DNA from: JBNJEM01 sp051745935
GTDB lineage: Bacteria; Planctomycetota; Planctomycetia; Pirellulales; Pirellulaceae
NCBI GenBank assembly: GCA_051745935.1
Contig: JBNJEM010000024.1
Location: forward strand, 1 to 27,719
Reading direction: 5' to 3'
Length of the DNA: 27,719 bases
Shown: in pieces, positions 15,735 to 23,668 of the stretch
Layout of the letters: each line of letters begins with the position of its first letter
How positions within the stretch are numbered: position 1 is the first letter of the stretch
Made by a program: the position numbers and the translations under genes
Notes under the pieces: generated by a model
Seen by the model: the letters and a program-made list of their open reading frames with translations, nothing else
Told to the model about the DNA's origin: nothing
Database searches by the model: none

Positions 15735-16515
15735 TTGCATCGAGCAGATTCGCAACAGTGGCTTTGGGCTGATCGAGGTCTGCTCGTTCCCCGCGCACCT
15801 CGACTATCACGATCTGGACGCGGTCAGTGCGGCCCGCCGGCGGATCGATGATCTGGGAATAGAACCCTATTCGCTCCACGCGCCCTTCGCCGACGATATC
15901 GACATTACATCACTGGACGAAGGCCGCCGCCACCATGCCCGGGACGAACTGATCCGGGCAGCCGACGCGGCAGGGACGCTGGGGGTTCGTTACCTGGTCA
16001 TTCATCCGGGGCCGGAAAAGGGGGGCTTCCCCGAACAGCAGCGGTTTCAACGGATGGAAAACGCCGGCGGCGTGCTGACCGAGATCTCCCATGCCTGTCG
16101 CCAACGCGATGTGGGCCTGGTATTGGAAAACATGCTCCCGCACCTGTTCTCCGGCCGCGTGCGGGAACTCTTGTGGATCCTGGGCGCCCTGGAAACCACC
16201 GACGTGGGGATCTGCCTCGATACCGGACACGCCCATCTTTCCGGCGACCTGCGCACGGTGGCTCATAAACTCTCCGGCCACCTGTGGATGATGCATGCCA
16301 CCGACAACCACGGCGAACGGGACGACCATCTACCCCCAGGCGAAGGCCAAATCGACTGGCAGCGACTGCTCCGCCAAATGGCCGCTAGCCGGTTCAGCGG
16401 AGCCATTATCCTGGAAATTGCCGGACGGCATGATCAGCGGGCACTCCTCGATGGGGCCCGCCGCGCCCGGCGCTATCTCCGCGAAATCTCACGTCGAATC
16501 GACCTGACCTTGTGA
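15676..16515 (+). CDS. Sugar-isomerase/AP-endonuclease-like TIM-barrel protein
   Basis: This 279-aa protein belongs to the AP endonuclease 2 / xylose isomerase-like superfamily. Successive barrel strands are visible: FGLIEVCSFP, YSLHAPFA, YLVIHPGPE, VGLVLENML, VGICLDTGHAH, LWMMHATDN and AIILEIAG. The His/Glu/Asp residues in these segments would bind divalent metals. DDHLPPGEGQIDW is a phrase common in sugar-phosphate isomerase/epimerase members; endonuclease IV shares a similar His and Gly-Glu-Gly segment. A sugar isomerase is more likely than a DNA repair enzyme, but the fold allows either. AAGGA at 15665-15669 supports ATG 15676. It begins inside the primase-like gene, so translation is probably coupled. 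Confidence 0.75.
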   Translation: MSAWPVGLSTGCFYQTSIFDCIEQIRNSGFGLIEVCSFPAHLDYHDLDAVSAARRRIDDLGIEPYSLHAPFADDIDITSLDEGRRHHARDELIRAADAAGTLGVRYLVIHPGPEKGGFPEQQRFQRMENAGGVLTEISHACRQRDVGLVLENMLPHLFSGRVRELLWILGALETTDVGICLDTGHAHLSGDLRTVAHKLSGHLWMMHATDNHGERDDHLPPGEGQIDWQRLLRQMAASRFSGAIILEIAGRHDQRALLDGARRARRYLREISRRIDLTL

Positions 16516-16579
16516 TCAAAAAGAACTTCGGGACGTTTGTGTACTCGCACCGTGTTTCGAGGTGGCTTCTGAAAAAGCA

Positions 16580-16810
16580 AACCGTTCACGGGCAAGAGAC
16601 CGATATCGGCGGACGTTCGCATCTCCATTGCACGTCTTGAACGAGAGCTTTTCCAGGCGCGAATGCCACGGGCTGGTATCGTGGTCCGTTAGGTTCCACC
16701 CCATCGACCGCCAGGAGCAGTCTTTCCGACCGGTTTGTCGCGGCGAACGTGAACCACCACGGGACAAGCCCCTGGCATCCATGCGGCCGCCTGCTGTGTC
16801 CAGGCCGCGT
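16580..16810 (-). repeat. ~230-bp dispersed repeat, family B copy 1
   Basis: The reverse complement of this stretch matches 21190-21421 (+) almost throughout, from CGGCCTGGACAC to CTCTTGCCCGTGAACGGTT. Both copies carry two imperfect hairpins of the type CCACGGG/CCCGTGG. This copy has lost some stem pairs (for example CCACGGG with ATCGTGG). It fills most of the gap between the TIM-barrel and DUF72 genes. Short peptides from it are not conserved as genes. Confidence 0.85.
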
Positions 16811-16854
16811 GGCGGTACCCGTCAACGGCGACCTGAAAAGAACGCCCCTGGAAC

Positions 16855-17610
16855 TCAAGCCAGCTCGCGAAGCGTCTTTTCCAATCGCCGGGCATCATGG
16901 ATCGCGCAGGCCTCCGCATCGTTGTTGTAGTAAATGAAAACATTGCGTCCTTCGCCCCGCCAATCGTTGATGCGGCGAGCGTCTTCTTGAATCACGGCGT
17001 CGGGGTAGGAGCCGCGGTAATCGCCCTCGGGGCCGTGGCGGCGCACGTAAACGAAAGCCGCGTCGTTCGGCCACTGGGCATCGGCTGGTGGCATGTCCTG
17101 CAGACAGATCGCGGCTCGCTGACGGTCCAGCAGCTCATGGGTTTCCGAACATAACCACGCTTCGTTTCGAAACTCGATCGCAATTTTCCATCGGGCGGGA
17201 TGAGTAACCGCTTTTAAATCGGTAAGAAACGCGTCGAGTTTTTCCAAATCCTTGCCCTGGTTCGCGGGAAGCTGGACCAGGACCGGGCCACGCTGGCTCA
17301 CCGCCAACGCCGACAGAGGCGAGAAGAACGTTTCCAGATGCTCGCGGCAGTTCTTCAGTTTTTTGAAATGCGTGATGCCTCGCCACATTTTTACCGCGAA
17401 ACGAAACCCCGCGGGCGCCTGTTGCCCCCATCCCCGCACGTGCTCCACCCCCGGCACCCGGTAAAAAGTATTGTTGACTTCCACCGAGCCGAAGTGCTTG
17501 GCGAAGTGCGTCAACCAATCCGCCTGTCGCAGTTTTTCAGGGTAGAATCGGCCGCGCCAATGCCGGTAATTCCAACCGCTGGTCCCGATGTGTACTCGCG
17601 CCCCGCTCAT
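16855..17610 (-). CDS. DUF72 family protein (YecE-like)
   Basis: This 251-aa protein is a full-length DUF72 member, a TIM-barrel family of unknown function related in fold to xylose isomerases. Typical segments are HIGTSGWNYRHWRGRFYP (7-24), SVEVNNTFYRVP, FRFAVKMWRGITHFKKL, GPVLVQLPAN, IAIEFRNEAW, AFVYVRRHGPEGDYRGSY and NVFIYYNNDAEACA. The start at 17610 is supported by GAGGAG just upstream. It is transcribed convergently to the TIM-barrel gene and follows the UspA gene on the same strand with a 96-bp gap, so the two may share a transcript. Confidence 0.9.
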   Translation of the reverse strand: MSGARVHIGTSGWNYRHWRGRFYPEKLRQADWLTHFAKHFGSVEVNNTFYRVPGVEHVRGWGQQAPAGFRFAVKMWRGITHFKKLKNCREHLETFFSPLSALAVSQRGPVLVQLPANQGKDLEKLDAFLTDLKAVTHPARWKIAIEFRNEAWLCSETHELLDRQRAAICLQDMPPADAQWPNDAAFVYVRRHGPEGDYRGSYPDAVIQEDARRINDWRGEGRNVFIYYNNDAEACAIHDARRLEKTLRELA

Positions 17611-17706
17611 CTATTCTCCTCACCAACAGCCCCCTGCTCCCGAATAGGCCAAGGCGGGTTCGGTCCGCCGGACTCTCCGCCGCCAACAGAGGGAGGCTCA
17701 CGTGGC

Positions 17707-18159
17707 TCAAGGTTTGACGAACTGATGCCCTTTCGGCCTCACCGACAGCACTGGACACTCGGCTTTCCGCACCACCTTTTCCGTAACGCTTCCAATCAGG
17801 GCGTGGGACAGACCGCTGCGCCCATGGGTACCAATGACAATCAAGTCCACCTCTTTTTCCCGCGCATACCGCACAATGTCAACGAAAGGTGTCCCCATCG
17901 AAACCGATCGAACCACATTGCTTGCATTCTCCAAGGCCGGGTCATCCCACTGTTCAAGTTCCTGGCGAGCACTTTCCTCCAGATGGAAAAAGTGGTCCGG
18001 GATCGGTGCCACGTACGATGGAAAAGACGTGGGCGGGACCACGTGAAGCAAGTGGATCTCGACCGTGAACCGGCTCGCCAACTCACACGCGTAGGCCCTG
18101 GCCTGTTCGGAACCCTCGCTAAAATCCGTTGGTACCAAGATTCGATCAAGTGTGATCAT
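17707..18159 (-). CDS. Universal stress protein (UspA family)
   Basis: This 150-aa protein has the usual single Usp domain length. It begins ITLDRILVPTDFSEGSEQA with the family's Asp, and ends with the ATP-binding loop GTHGRSGLSHALIGSVTE then VVRKAECPVL, matching the G-x2-G-x9-G-S pattern of nucleotide-binding Usps. It is cytoplasmic, usually induced by stress or growth arrest. GGGAGA about 9 nt upstream supports ATG 18159. No promoter with good match was found. Confidence 0.93.
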   Translation of the reverse strand: MITLDRILVPTDFSEGSEQARAYACELASRFTVEIHLLHVVPPTSFPSYVAPIPDHFFHLEESARQELEQWDDPALENASNVVRSVSMGTPFVDIVRYAREKEVDLIVIGTHGRSGLSHALIGSVTEKVVRKAECPVLSVRPKGHQFVKP

Positions 18160-18502
18160 GGCTGATTCTCCCTTATTGCTTTCTATTCGAACTACCGCAA
18201 CGGTTTTCCGACGTTAAACCACGTGCAAATGCGTGACGGCGGGCAGCCCCCGGCCATGGATGGCAGCCAAAACAGCGGCCATGTCCCCAGTACCGACTAC
18301 AACCATATTGCTTATAAGCAAGTCGTGTTCCATTTCGCATGACCCCCGGCGGTATTGGCCGGTTGTTCCATGCACGTCGAAAACCATATGCATGTTGAAA
18401 ACCAGAAGGGATCTTGCTGCCGCGACCCGTCCCGCACCCGGTAACAAAGCCGAGTTTTCGCTTCCGAAACTCCTTTGCTGGTGGGAAATCCAAATGGTTG
18501 CA

Positions 18503-18600
18503 TACCGGTCGCGGATGACTTTCTCCGCCGCGAGTCCGACCAACGGGAAGACGGCTTCCGTCGGGCAGCTCTCCACCCGGAAGAATCCAACCGCCTGAAA
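18503..18600 (-). repeat. Dispersed ~100-bp repeat, family A copy 3
   Basis: On the minus strand it reads TTCAGGCGGT, TCCGGGTGGA, AGCTGCCCGACGGAAGCC, CCCGTTGGTCGGACTCGCGG and GTCATCCGCGACCGGTATG. It is the only copy in reverse orientation and is full length. Confidence 0.85.
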
Positions 18601-18634
18601 TATAACTTCACCCTGCAGTTGCATAACGATTGAA

Positions 18635-18779
18635 GTAGGACGGGTCTCCAGGCCCGTCTGTTGGCGTGCGAAACCGACTTTGATTCACTGTCTGCAAAGT
18701 TCACGAAACGTGAAGTCTGCAAACATCCGCAAGATGACCATTTTCCACTGTGATAGACGGGCCTGGAGACCCGTCCTAC
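18635..18779. repeat. Small element bounded by 25-bp perfect inverted repeats
   Basis: The segment 18635-18659 (starting GTAGGACGGGTCTCC) is exactly complementary to 18755-18779, leaving 95 bp inside. Each arm is itself partly self-complementary (GACGGG with CCCGTC). The interior has another hairpin (TTCACG, AAA, CGTGAA) with GTCTGCAAA on both sides. This resembles a miniature inverted-repeat element; no target duplication was established. Confidence 0.8.
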
Positions 18780-19236
18780 GTCCTACGCATTCCTTTTTGC
18801 AACGTTGGGGTTCAGATGGCTAACATGTTACCAATGGTTTTGTCATGCTCTTGCAACCCCAAGGCGAATGGGTCCTGCGCGGTGCGTACAACGACGATGC
18901 CTCCTCTGGATCTCCCGGCCAGTCGCGGGGTGGAGCCATGATAGGGACGTTCCAGTGATTTCCAGCGTCGCCGGACACGTCGCCGGCACGACAACCTGAA
19001 CCGCCCCGGCGACATTCTGTCGCGGCCGACCGCCCGCGGGACAGAGCGTGGCCGGTGCCGTGGTCTGGAAATCGATCCGGATCGAAGCCGACGGCGCATC
19101 ATTTGCAACCGATCTTCAACGATGTCCCGGCGCGCGAGTCGGGACGTGTCGGGGACCACCGGTTCCGTTTTGATCGGTTTCCGAGGATGCTTGTGACACT
19201 GACAACGCCATAGTGTCTAACGACGAGGAGGCTACC

Positions 19237-19404
19237 ATGCCACTGTACGACTACGAATGTAAAGAGTGTGGCACGACGTTCACGAAGCAGGAAAGTTTTG
19301 ACCAGCACGAGCGCCGCCGCAACGTGAAGTGCCCTGAATGCGGCGCCCGGAAAACGCGGAAGCTTCTGTCAACCGCCTATGTACAGACGGCAAAAAAGTC
19401 CTAG
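19237..19404 (+). CDS. FmdB-family small zinc ribbon protein
   Basis: This 55-aa protein starts MPLYDYECKECGTTFTKQES and has two Cys pairs (C-x2-C at residues 8-11 and CPEC near 33-36), giving a zinc ribbon typical of the FmdB/CxxC regulatory family. Length is near the usual 60-110 aa, at the short end. GAGGAGG precedes the ATG at 19237; the in-frame ATG at 19213 has no such site. The function is unknown; FmdB was linked to regulation of formamidase in one organism. A 6-bp hairpin (CCTCCG at 19423-19428, CGGAGG at 19439-19444) follows and may end transcription. Confidence 0.85.
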   Translation: MPLYDYECKECGTTFTKQESFDQHERRRNVKCPECGARKTRKLLSTAYVQTAKKS

Positions 19405-19599
19405 GGAACGGTTCACGATTAACCTCCGCATTTTCTTTCGGAGGGTGGCACTGGCTGAGCGAGCGCCACGACCCGTTGCTTCCACGGAAAACGCGGATCG
19501 CGAGCGGGGCCAGTGTGCCGGACGACTTGGAGACGCGTTAAATTGTGGGAATTGTTTTTGAATGATTCCTAAGGCGAGTCGGCGCTGGCGGCAATTGTT
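19405..19599. other. Short gap with terminator-like hairpin
   Basis: The hairpin at 19423-19444 has a 10-nt loop rich in T and no U-run after it. Beyond it nothing is recognised. Confidence 0.3.
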
Positions 19600-19698
19600 T
19601 TTCAGACGCTCGGATTTGTCCGGGTGGAAAGCTGCCCGACGCGAGCCGTCCTCCCGTTGGTTGGACTCGCGGCGGACACAGTCATCCGCGACCAGTAC
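19600..19698 (+). repeat. Dispersed ~100-bp repeat, family A copy 4
   Basis: It reads TTTCAGACGCTCGGATTTG, CCGGGTGGAAAGCTGCCCG, CGAGCCGTCCTCCCG, TTGGACTCGCGGCGGA and GTCATCCGCGACCAGTA. The hairpin CGCGAG-CCG with CGG-A-CTCGCG pairs best in this copy. The following 19699-19838 shows nothing recognisable. Confidence 0.85.
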
Positions 19699-19838
19699 AA
19701 CGGGTAAGTCCCAAGGCTACGGGAACTGGGCTCGGATAACCTGCTCGCGGTGGAGAAGATACTGGACCATTTTTTCCTGCGGCCGCGTAGGGGAGGGCGG
19801 TAGGGGGAAAGCAATTCAGCATGGGGGAGCGAGTTCCC

Positions 19839-20744
19839 TTATATCCCCCAGTTTTTCAGCTTTCGTTGCAAGGTTCGCACGGAAATATTGAGCGATTTGG
19901 CGGCACGAGTGCGATTGCCTTGGTGCACCTTCAAGGCTCGCATTACCGCTGCCCGTTCCAGTTCGGACAACGTCGCGAGCCGGTTTGAAGTGTGGGACCC
20001 ACTCAGGTTGTCTTCGACCTCGGGGAGCAACTCGCACAAATGATTCAACTTCAGAACCGGGGTGTCCTCCGCGGCCACCATCGTATCGAGCGTGGCCCGA
20101 AGCTGGCCGACATTGCCTGGCCAGGGATGATGGAGCAGCGATTGCATCAAGTCTGGTTCGACGGATGGAACCGGCTTCCCGTAAGCGGCACAGCGTTCCG
20201 CAAGTACATCGTAAACCAAATCCGGTATGTCGTCCTTCCGGTGACGCAGCGCCGGAAGCCGGATGCTGATCACCGTGAGGCGATAGAACAAGTCTTCTCG
20301 CACCATGCCTTGACCGATGCTTTGCGATAGTTCATGACGCGTTGTCGCCATTAACCTGAAGTCGCTGACGGCGTCGCCGAGCCGAGGCGCCCCGGATGTC
20401 TGGTGGCGTTCGGCGAGGGCGAGAAGCCTGGCCTGCTCGGTGCGGGAGAGGCCGGCGATTTCGTCGATCAGCAACGTGCCGCCAGCCGCCGCCGCCAGAT
20501 CGCCTAACTGACTTGATGAGCGAAACCGGCCGTTATTCAGCCGCGTTTCACCACGGTCAACCGTGTGGACCGTAATCAATGGGCAGTGAGCTCGCTGGCT
20601 TCGCCGATGGATCATCTCCGCGATCGTTTTTTTGCCGGTGCCCTTTTCCCCCCAGATCAGCACCGGGCTGTCGGTCGCCGTGGCGCGCTCCATTCGGCGT
20701 GCTGCTTCCAGCATGCCCGCCGACTTACAGATGAGCGAAGGCAC
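19839..20744 (-). CDS. Enhancer-binding-protein-like AAA+ regulator lacking GAFTGA
   Basis: The 301-aa product has the NtrC-type AAA+ domain and a Fis-type HTH but no receiver. Walker A is GEKGTGKK (32-39), Walker B LLIDEI (91-96), and VREDLFYRLTVISIRLPAL carries the arginine-finger region. LHHPWPGNVGQLRATLD is the usual AAA+ C-terminal motif, and the end (RAAVMRALKVHQGNRTRAA, then SVRTLQRKL) is the Fis helix-turn-helix. The GAFTGA loop that contacts sigma54 is absent: between the P-loop and Walker B the sequence runs through NNGRFRSSSQLGDLAAAAGG. Start GTG 20744 is chosen for AAGGGG 6 nt upstream and because family homology begins there. The ORF stays open to 21068, but that extension is Arg/Pro-rich and unlike any sensor domain. 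Confidence 0.75.
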   Translation of the reverse strand: MPSLICKSAGMLEAARRMERATATDSPVLIWGEKGTGKKTIAEMIHRRSQRAHCPLITVHTVDRGETRLNNGRFRSSSQLGDLAAAAGGTLLIDEIAGLSRTEQARLLALAERHQTSGAPRLGDAVSDFRLMATTRHELSQSIGQGMVREDLFYRLTVISIRLPALRHRKDDIPDLVYDVLAERCAAYGKPVPSVEPDLMQSLLHHPWPGNVGQLRATLDTMVAAEDTPVLKLNHLCELLPEVEDNLSGSHTSNRLATLSELERAAVMRALKVHQGNRTRAAKSLNISVRTLQRKLKNWGI

Positions 20745-21189
20745 CGTTATCCCCTTGATCGAACTCTTGAAACCACACACCGGCCAAGCTGCGTTTCCCC
20801 GACACGCCGGTGTGGCGTGGACGCGGAGGGCCCACCACGGAGCCCTGGCGCGTTTGCTTGCGTCACTGGCCAGCGGCCGGATCGAGGTTTTTCCGTGGGA
20901 ATTGAAACATCGCGATTCATCCGTGTGCAAATAGCGCGCCGGCCGTGGCCAGGCAGCGGGACAGCGGCAATCACCGTGGTCCGGCTGCCCGCGGAACCCG
21001 TGTGGACGGTTCGAATTCGGTCGCCTTGAGCCCCCTTCACCCTTCATTCGTTTTTCGGATGCCCTCAAGCGACGCGGCGGGTCGGGACTGGGCGAGCAGA
21101 ACGAATCACACTGGCGATCTTGACTTTGTGGAGGACTTGCTTTCCAATGGTCTGAGATTGAAAAAAATGTAGCCGTTCACGAGTGCGGC
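20745..21189. other. Gap upstream of the AAA+ regulator
   Basis: The minus-strand frame of the regulator is open across most of this stretch (to a TTG at 21068), but the translation looks non-coding. No promoter with a good match was seen. A gene caller may place the regulator start here. Confidence 0.35.
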
Positions 21190-21421
21190 TACACGGCCTG
21201 GACACGCAAGGCCCGCATGGATGCCACGGGCTGGTCCCGTGGTGGTTCACGCTCGCCGCTACAAACCGGTCAGAAACACCCACTCCTGGCCATCGGTAGC
21301 GTGGAACGTAACGGACCACGGGACAAGCCCGTGGCATTTGCATCTTTGAAAAGCCTTCCTTCAAGATGTGTAACAGAAGTACGAATGTCGGCGGATGTCA
21401 GTCTCTTGCCCGTGAACGGTT
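21190..21421 (+). repeat. ~230-bp dispersed repeat, family B copy 2
   Basis: It is the inverted partner of 16580-16810. Here both hairpins are perfect: CCACGGG (21226-21232) with CCCGTGG around CTGGT, and CCACGGG near 21317 with CCCGTGG around ACAAG. It ends with CTCTTGCCCGTGAACGGTT, 135 bp before the hydrogenase operon's first start codon. Confidence 0.85.
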
Positions 21422-21556
21422 ACAAAATGCGCGTCCAAAACGCCTTGGATAACGGGAATGGCTTTGTTACGGGGGCTTGGGCTGGCTTGCGGGATGTGTC
21501 GCGGTTGTCCAAAGCCCCGATAGAACCTGAAACAGGAGGCCAAAGGAGCAACAAAT

Positions 21557-21952
21557 ATGGCACGGATACTGGTGGTGGATGACGATCCGGATTTCGTGGC
21601 GTCGATGCGTGACTGTCTCGAGCAAGCGGGGCATGCGATTTCGTCGGCGTCTGATCGGGGAGGGGGCATGCGTCTGGTTGGGGAAAGCGACGTCGATCTT
21701 TTGATTTTGGATATCATGATGGAAGAACCGGACGATGGGCTGGTCATGGCCCAGGACCTGCGAAAGGGCGGTTTCAAGAGGCCGATCCTGATGATGTCCA
21801 GCATTTCGAAGGTGACGGGGTTGCCGTATGGGAAGGACGAATCCGTCACGCCCGTGGACGATTTCGTGGAAAAGCCGGTGAAACCGGAGGTTTTGCTCGA
21901 GAAGGTTGGCACCTTGTTGAGGGGACCGCGGCGGGGGGATGCCTCATGCTGA
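21557..21952 (+). CDS. Single-domain response regulator, first gene of hydrogenase operon
   Basis: This 131-aa protein is a stand-alone receiver. It has the acidic pocket VVDDDP (6-11), the phospho-acceptor Asp52 in ILDIMM, MMSS (79-82) with the conserved Ser/Thr place, and Lys106 in VEKPVKP. It has no output domain, so it may act by protein contact. AAAGGAG at 21542-21548 supports ATG 21557. Its stop overlaps the start of the NuoE-like gene by 7 bp, so it is translated with the hydrogenase. It might sense or control the redox enzyme, but no cognate kinase is adjacent. Confidence 0.9.
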   Translation: MARILVVDDDPDFVASMRDCLEQAGHAISSASDRGGGMRLVGESDVDLLILDIMMEEPDDGLVMAQDLRKGGFKRPILMMSSISKVTGLPYGKDESVTPVDDFVEKPVKPEVLLEKVGTLLRGPRRGDASC

Positions 21953-22467
21953 CCACACAACAGGACAAATTGATGGGCCGTATCGACCAACTGGTCGACG
22001 AACATGGGAACGAACGGGCGGCGCTGGTGCCGATTCTGGAAGACATCCAGAAGGAATACCACACCATCAGCGATTTCGCGATGCAGGCGGTGGCGGATCG
22101 TCTGGGGATTCATCCCGTGGAGGTGTACGGGATTGTGACGTTCTATGCGTTCCTGAACGAAAAGTATCATGGCCGATTCATGATCCGTCTTTGCGGCACG
22201 ATTAGCTGCGACATGGCCGGGAAAGACGCCGTGGCCCGCCAGCTGCGGAATGATTTGGGCATCGAGTTCGGCCAGACCACGCCGGATGGGCACTTCACGC
22301 TGGAATGGGCTAACTGCATTGGCATGTGCGATCAGGGTCCGGCCATGCTTGTCAACGAACACGTTTTTACGCGGGTGACGCCGGAAAAGGTCCATGAGAT
22401 TCTCGCCGCGTGCCACAAGGCATTCGGACCGTACACGCCCCAGATCGAGGAGGCACATACACTATGA
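21946..22467 (+). CDS. hydC: NuoE-like [2Fe-2S] subunit of NAD-linked [FeFe]-hydrogenase
   Basis: This 173-aa protein has a helical N-terminal part and a thioredoxin-like ferredoxin domain. The four cluster ligands are Cys83 and Cys88 (RLCGTISCDMAG) and Cys124 and Cys128 (WANCIGMCDQGP). YHTISDFAMQAVADRLGI and VEVYGIVTFYAFL match NuoE and HydC proteins. It passes electrons between the flavin of the NuoF-like subunit and other centres of the soluble complex. It overlaps the regulator gene in front and the next gene behind (ATGA). Confidence 0.93.
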   Translation: MLTTQQDKLMGRIDQLVDEHGNERAALVPILEDIQKEYHTISDFAMQAVADRLGIHPVEVYGIVTFYAFLNEKYHGRFMIRLCGTISCDMAGKDAVARQLRNDLGIEFGQTTPDGHFTLEWANCIGMCDQGPAMLVNEHVFTRVTPEKVHEILAACHKAFGPYTPQIEEAHTL

Positions 22468-23654
22468 CCTTGTGTAACGACATGACGTTGGCCTCGATCG
22501 CGGCGAACGCGGGGCTTGCAGCGGCCTTGGAAATGGATCGAGCCGGTGTCATCGGCGCGATCCGCGAGTCGGGCATGAAGGGATGTGGTGGCGCGGGGTT
22601 TCCCACCGGCACGAAGTGGAATCTAGCGGCGGCGGCCCAAGGAAACAGAAAGTTTGTCGTCTGTAATGCCGACGAAGGGGAACCGGGTACGTTCAAGGAC
22701 CGTGTGATTCTGACCGAGTGGCCGGCGTTGGTGTTCGAGGGCATGACGATCGCGGGGTACGCAATCGGCGCCGGCGAGGGGATCCTCTATCTGCGCGGCG
22801 AGTATGCCTATCTTCGCGAGGGTTTGGAGAGGTGTCTCGCGGAACGCCGCGACGCCGGACTGCTCGGCGACGACATTCAGGGCAAGCCTGGATTCCACTT
22901 CGATATCCGTATTCACATGGGATGTGGCGCCTATGTTTGCGGTGAGGAGACGGCGTTGATCGAAAGTCTGGAGGGATATCGTGGGGAAGCGCGGAACCGT
23001 CCCCCGTTCCCCGTGAACACGGGGCTCAACGGCATGCCGACGATTGTCAACAATGTGGAGACGTTTGCCTGGGCCGCCAGCATTTTGGCCAAGGGGCCGG
23101 AGTGGTTCAGGTCGGTGGGCACGGAACAGTCAACGGGCCGGAAGATGCTGAGCGTTTCCGGCGATGTGCGACGGCCCGGTGTGTACGAATTCCCGATGGG
23201 AACGACCATCGAAGATGTCTTGAAGGTTTCCGGTGGCGAGGGGGCGAAGGCCGTGGTGGTTGGTGGCGCGTCGGGGCATTGCGTGCCCCCTGCCGGGTTC
23301 TCGCGAGCCATCAGCTACGAGGACGTGGCCACCGGCGGATCGGTGATCGTCTTCGGCCCGGGCCGTGATTTGCTCGACGCGGCGGAGAACTTTCTGGAGT
23401 TTTTCGTGGACGAATCGTGCGGTCAGTGCACGCCCTGCCGTATTGGAAACGTGAAACTGTTGGAAGGCGTGCGGCTGCTTAAACGGGGGGAATGCTCCAC
23501 GAAGTATCTCCATGAGCTGTGCGCCCTTGGCGAGTCCATGCAAGTGGCGTCCAAGTGCGGGCTGGGACAGTCCAGTCCAAATGCATTCCTCTCGATCGTC
23601 AACAGTTTTACTCACGAAATCATGGGCCGTGCCAATGCGGCCGTGGGAACATAG
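22464..23654 (+). CDS. hydB: NuoF-like NADH/FMN subunit of [FeFe]-hydrogenase
   Basis: This 396-aa flavoprotein carries the NADH/FMN site and one [4Fe-4S] cluster. Motifs are GMKGCGGAGFPTGTKW (38-53), CNADEGEPGTFKDR (67-80), GCGAYVCGEETALIESLEG (153-171) and the ligands Cys319, Cys322, Cys325 (ESCGQCTPCRIGN) and Cys365 (SKCGLGQS). It lacks both the N-terminal thioredoxin-like [2Fe-2S] domain and the C-terminal ferredoxin domain found in HydB of Thermotoga-type bifurcating enzymes, so it is a minimal form. The ATG shares bases with the preceding stop (ATGA), and GAGGAGG lies just upstream; the in-frame start at 22410 was rejected for that reason. Confidence 0.93.
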   Translation: MTLCNDMTLASIAANAGLAAALEMDRAGVIGAIRESGMKGCGGAGFPTGTKWNLAAAAQGNRKFVVCNADEGEPGTFKDRVILTEWPALVFEGMTIAGYAIGAGEGILYLRGEYAYLREGLERCLAERRDAGLLGDDIQGKPGFHFDIRIHMGCGAYVCGEETALIESLEGYRGEARNRPPFPVNTGLNGMPTIVNNVETFAWAASILAKGPEWFRSVGTEQSTGRKMLSVSGDVRRPGVYEFPMGTTIEDVLKVSGGEGAKAVVVGGASGHCVPPAGFSRAISYEDVATGGSVIVFGPGRDLLDAAENFLEFFVDESCGQCTPCRIGNVKLLEGVRLLKRGECSTKYLHELCALGESMQVASKCGLGQSSPNAFLSIVNSFTHEIMGRANAAVGT

Positions 23655-23668
23655 GAAGGTATGGATAT

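Larger units (their letters stand above)
18160..19236. other. Non-coding gap filled with repeats
   Basis: The gap contains family A copy 3, an inverted-repeat element (18635-18779) and otherwise unrecognised sequence. A minus-strand ORF at 18214-18624 spans copy 3, and only a 39-codon tail (with VVVGTGDMAAVLAA) looks faintly protein-like; a true gene is not supported. From 18788 to 19200 nothing recognisable is seen. Confidence 0.4.

Noticed and set aside
18214..18624. A 136-aa minus-strand ORF
   Set aside because: Its first third is the family A repeat read as protein; only a short tail looks protein-like and there is no ribosome site at the start.
20745..21068. N-terminal extension of the AAA+ regulator
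   Set aside because: It needs a TTG start without ribosome site and gives Arg/Pro-rich sequence unlike a sensor domain; GTG 20744 with AAGGGG fits better.
21361..22458. A 365-aa minus-strand ORF
   Set aside because: It is antisense to the receiver and hydC genes, whose motifs, ribosome sites and overlaps are clear; its own translation shows no family.
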